NCBI GenBank assembly: GCA_030693565.1
Contig: JAUYAJ010000438.1
Coordinates: forward strand, 1 to 6,716
DNA: 6,716 nucleotides
Direction: 5' to 3'
Origin: Rubrivivax sp.
GTDB lineage: Bacteria; Pseudomonadota; Gammaproteobacteria; Burkholderiales; Burkholderiaceae_C
Shown: positions 5,433-6,716 of the stretch, piece by piece
Numbering within the stretch: position 1 is the first letter of the stretch
How the letters are laid out: every line of letters starts with the position of its first letter
Notes under the pieces: model-generated
Database searches by the model: none
Told to the model about the DNA's origin: nothing
The model's input: only the letters and a program-made list of their open reading frames with translations
Made by a program: the position numbers and the translations under genes

Positions 5433-6716
5433 ATGCACCCATCCCTGTCGCCCCTGACATCCAGCCGCCGCCGTGCGGCCGCCTTGCCCGTCCGGGCCTG
5501 GTTGCTGGCGCTGGCACTGTGGCTGGGCTGCACGGCGGCGGCCACGGCGCAGACCCTGACCGTGACTTCGGCGCTGTCCGCCAGCGGCGACGGCAGCAGC
5601 TTCCCGGTCGAGGCGGTGCCGCTGGCAGTGGCCTTGCCCGACGACTGGGCGCGCACCCGGCCGGGCAGCGCTGGCCCGGTCTGGTACCGCATCGGCTTCC
5701 TGGCGCCGGGCGTGCGCGAGGGCGGTGAACTGCTGGCACTGTACATCGAACATGTCTGCACCAACCTCGAGGTCTACCTGAACGGCCAGCGTGTGCACAG
5801 CGGTGGCCGCATGGCGCGCCCGCTGACCCACAACTGCAACCACCCGCAGCTGGTGAGCCTGCCCGCGGCCTTGCTGGGGCCGGCGCTCAACACCCTGGAC
5901 ATCAAGGTCGCCGGCCATGCGCTGGCCGAAGTCGGCTCGCGCCAGCGCGCTGGCGGCATGTCCGATCTGGTGCTGGGCCCGCAGTCGCAGCTGGCGGCCC
6001 GCCATGCGCGCCAGACCGCGCTACAGGTCGCCGCGCCGCAAGCGGTCGGCGCGACGCTGGTGCTGATGGGCGGCTTTCTCTTCGTGCTCGGCTTCATCAA
6101 CCGCCGCGAAAGCCACCTGGCCTACTTCGGCGCCCTCACCGTCGGCTGGGCGATCGTCGACTCGCGGCTGTGGTTGCGCACGCTGCCCTTCGACAACGCC
6201 GTCGCCGAATTTCTGCTCTGCACGACGCTGGCCGTCATCGCGCTGGCGGCGGTGCAGTTCCTGCTGCGCTATGCCGGCTGGCGCCACCGCTGGATCGACA
6301 TCGCACTGCCCGTGCAATGTGCGCTGGTGCCGCTGTCACTGGTGCTGGCCGGCCCGGCGCGCCTGTATCCGGTGGCCAGCTTCTGGTACGCGTTGCTGGC
6401 GCTGCAGGTGATGGCGGCGGCCGCATTTCACCTGCGCCGCCAGTGGTCGCTGCGGCGGCGCTCGTTCTGGCTGATGGCCGCGCTGCTGGCGGGGGTGACG
6501 GTGACCGGCGCGATCGAGTTCGGTGCCCAGAAGCTGGGCTTGCGCACGCCGGCATCGCTGTGGGCGCAGGTCATCCTGCCGGTGATGTTCGTGCTGCTCG
6601 GTCTGCGCCTGGTGCAGCAGCACGGCCGCGCGCTGCAGGACGCCGAACAAGGCAAGGCCCACCTGGAAGCGCGGGTGCGCGAGGCCACCGCCGAGATCGA
6701 GCACAACTTTCGCCAG
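5433..6716 (+). CDS. Seven-TM membrane sensor, probable histidine kinase, N-terminal part cut by window edge
   Basis: The frame is open from ATG 5433 to the right edge (428 codons, no stop). A TGA at 5412-5414 is in frame and no start codon lies between, so the start is fixed unless a codon further in is used. Predicted order: signal peptide or anchor (about 1-40, basic RRR then a hydrophobic core ending AATAQ); a periplasmic domain of about 160 residues with WYRIGFLAPG (84-93), LYIEHVCTNLEVYLNGQRVH (103-122) and NCNHPQL (134-140), resembling the jelly-roll sensory domains of 7TMR-DISM proteins; about seven membrane helices (near 205-222, 228-246, 258-279, 288-307, 314-333, 343-361, 376-393); then a charged helix (396-428) ending EATAEIEHNFRQ, as at the start of a dimerisation domain. 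The kinase core would lie beyond the window, so histidine kinase is inferred from architecture and remembered Burkholderiales relatives. A diguanylate cyclase output is the main alternative. No Shine-Dalgarno sequence is evident. The ligand is unknown. Confidence 0.8.
   Translation, partial: MHPSLSPLTSSRRRAAALPVRAWLLALALWLGCTAAATAQTLTVTSALSASGDGSSFPVEAVPLAVALPDDWARTRPGSAGPVWYRIGFLAPGVREGGELLALYIEHVCTNLEVYLNGQRVHSGGRMARPLTHNCNHPQLVSLPAALLGPALNTLDIKVAGHALAEVGSRQRAGGMSDLVLGPQSQLAARHARQTALQVAAPQAVGATLVLMGGFLFVLGFINRRESHLAYFGALTVGWAIVDSRLWLRTLPFDNAVAEFLLCTTLAVIALAAVQFLLRYAGWRHRWIDIALPVQCALVPLSLVLAGPARLYPVASFWYALLALQVMAAAAFHLRRQWSLRRRSFWLMAALLAGVTVTGAIEFGAQKLGLRTPASLWAQVILPVMFVLLGLRLVQQHGRALQDAEQGKAHLEARVREATAEIEHNFRQ

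Noticed and set aside
5385..6005. Upstream extension of the phoH frame on the minus strand
   Set aside because: It lies opposite the sensor gene, has no similarity to PhoH and would nearly double the usual length of the family. The ATG at 5384 gives the expected N terminus.

Overview
The window is GC-rich DNA from a betaproteobacterium, most likely a member of the Burkholderiales (Rubrivivax/Roseateles/Leptothrix-like). This is inferred from base composition, the proteins' resemblance to remembered betaproteobacterial families, and the comM / TorF-type porin / glnK / amtB neighbourhood. I see no mobile element, CRISPR array, tRNA or rRNA.

Layout, left to right. (1) Minus strand: the N-terminal 93 codons of comM (a YifB-type AAA+ ATPase of natural transformation), running off the left edge. 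Just upstream of it on the same strand is a complete class II aldolase/adducin-family gene. (2) A 243-bp divergent intergenic region carries a strong candidate sigma-54 promoter and an upstream palindrome that fits the NtrC operator consensus. (3) Plus strand: a tight three-gene operon of a TorF/TIGR02001-type outer-membrane protein, glnK (PII signal protein) and amtB (ammonium channel). (4) A 61-bp convergent intergenic region holds two adjacent perfect hairpins. (5) Minus strand: phoH (ybeZ-type ATPase) followed by ybeY (rRNA-processing endoribonuclease), joined by a 4-bp GTGA stop/start overlap. (6) Plus strand, divergent from phoH with only 48 bp between: the N-terminal 428 residues of a membrane sensor protein, probably a histidine kinase, running off the right edge.

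How the genes fit together. The central operon looks like a nitrogen-starvation ammonium-scavenging unit. Under low nitrogen, phosphorylated NtrC bound at about position 1217 would activate sigma-54 RNA polymerase at 1315-1330. This would produce an outer-membrane beta-barrel, an inner-membrane ammonium channel, and the PII protein that plugs that channel when ammonium returns. The outer-membrane protein's role is the open question, since its family has no established function. phoH-ybeY is a housekeeping RNA-metabolism pair. The flanking aldolase and sensor genes have no recognised substrate or signal.

The most interesting observations are the promoter architecture tying an uncharacterised outer-membrane protein to ammonium uptake, and a hairpin that presents the comM Shine-Dalgarno sequence in its loop directly against the start codon.
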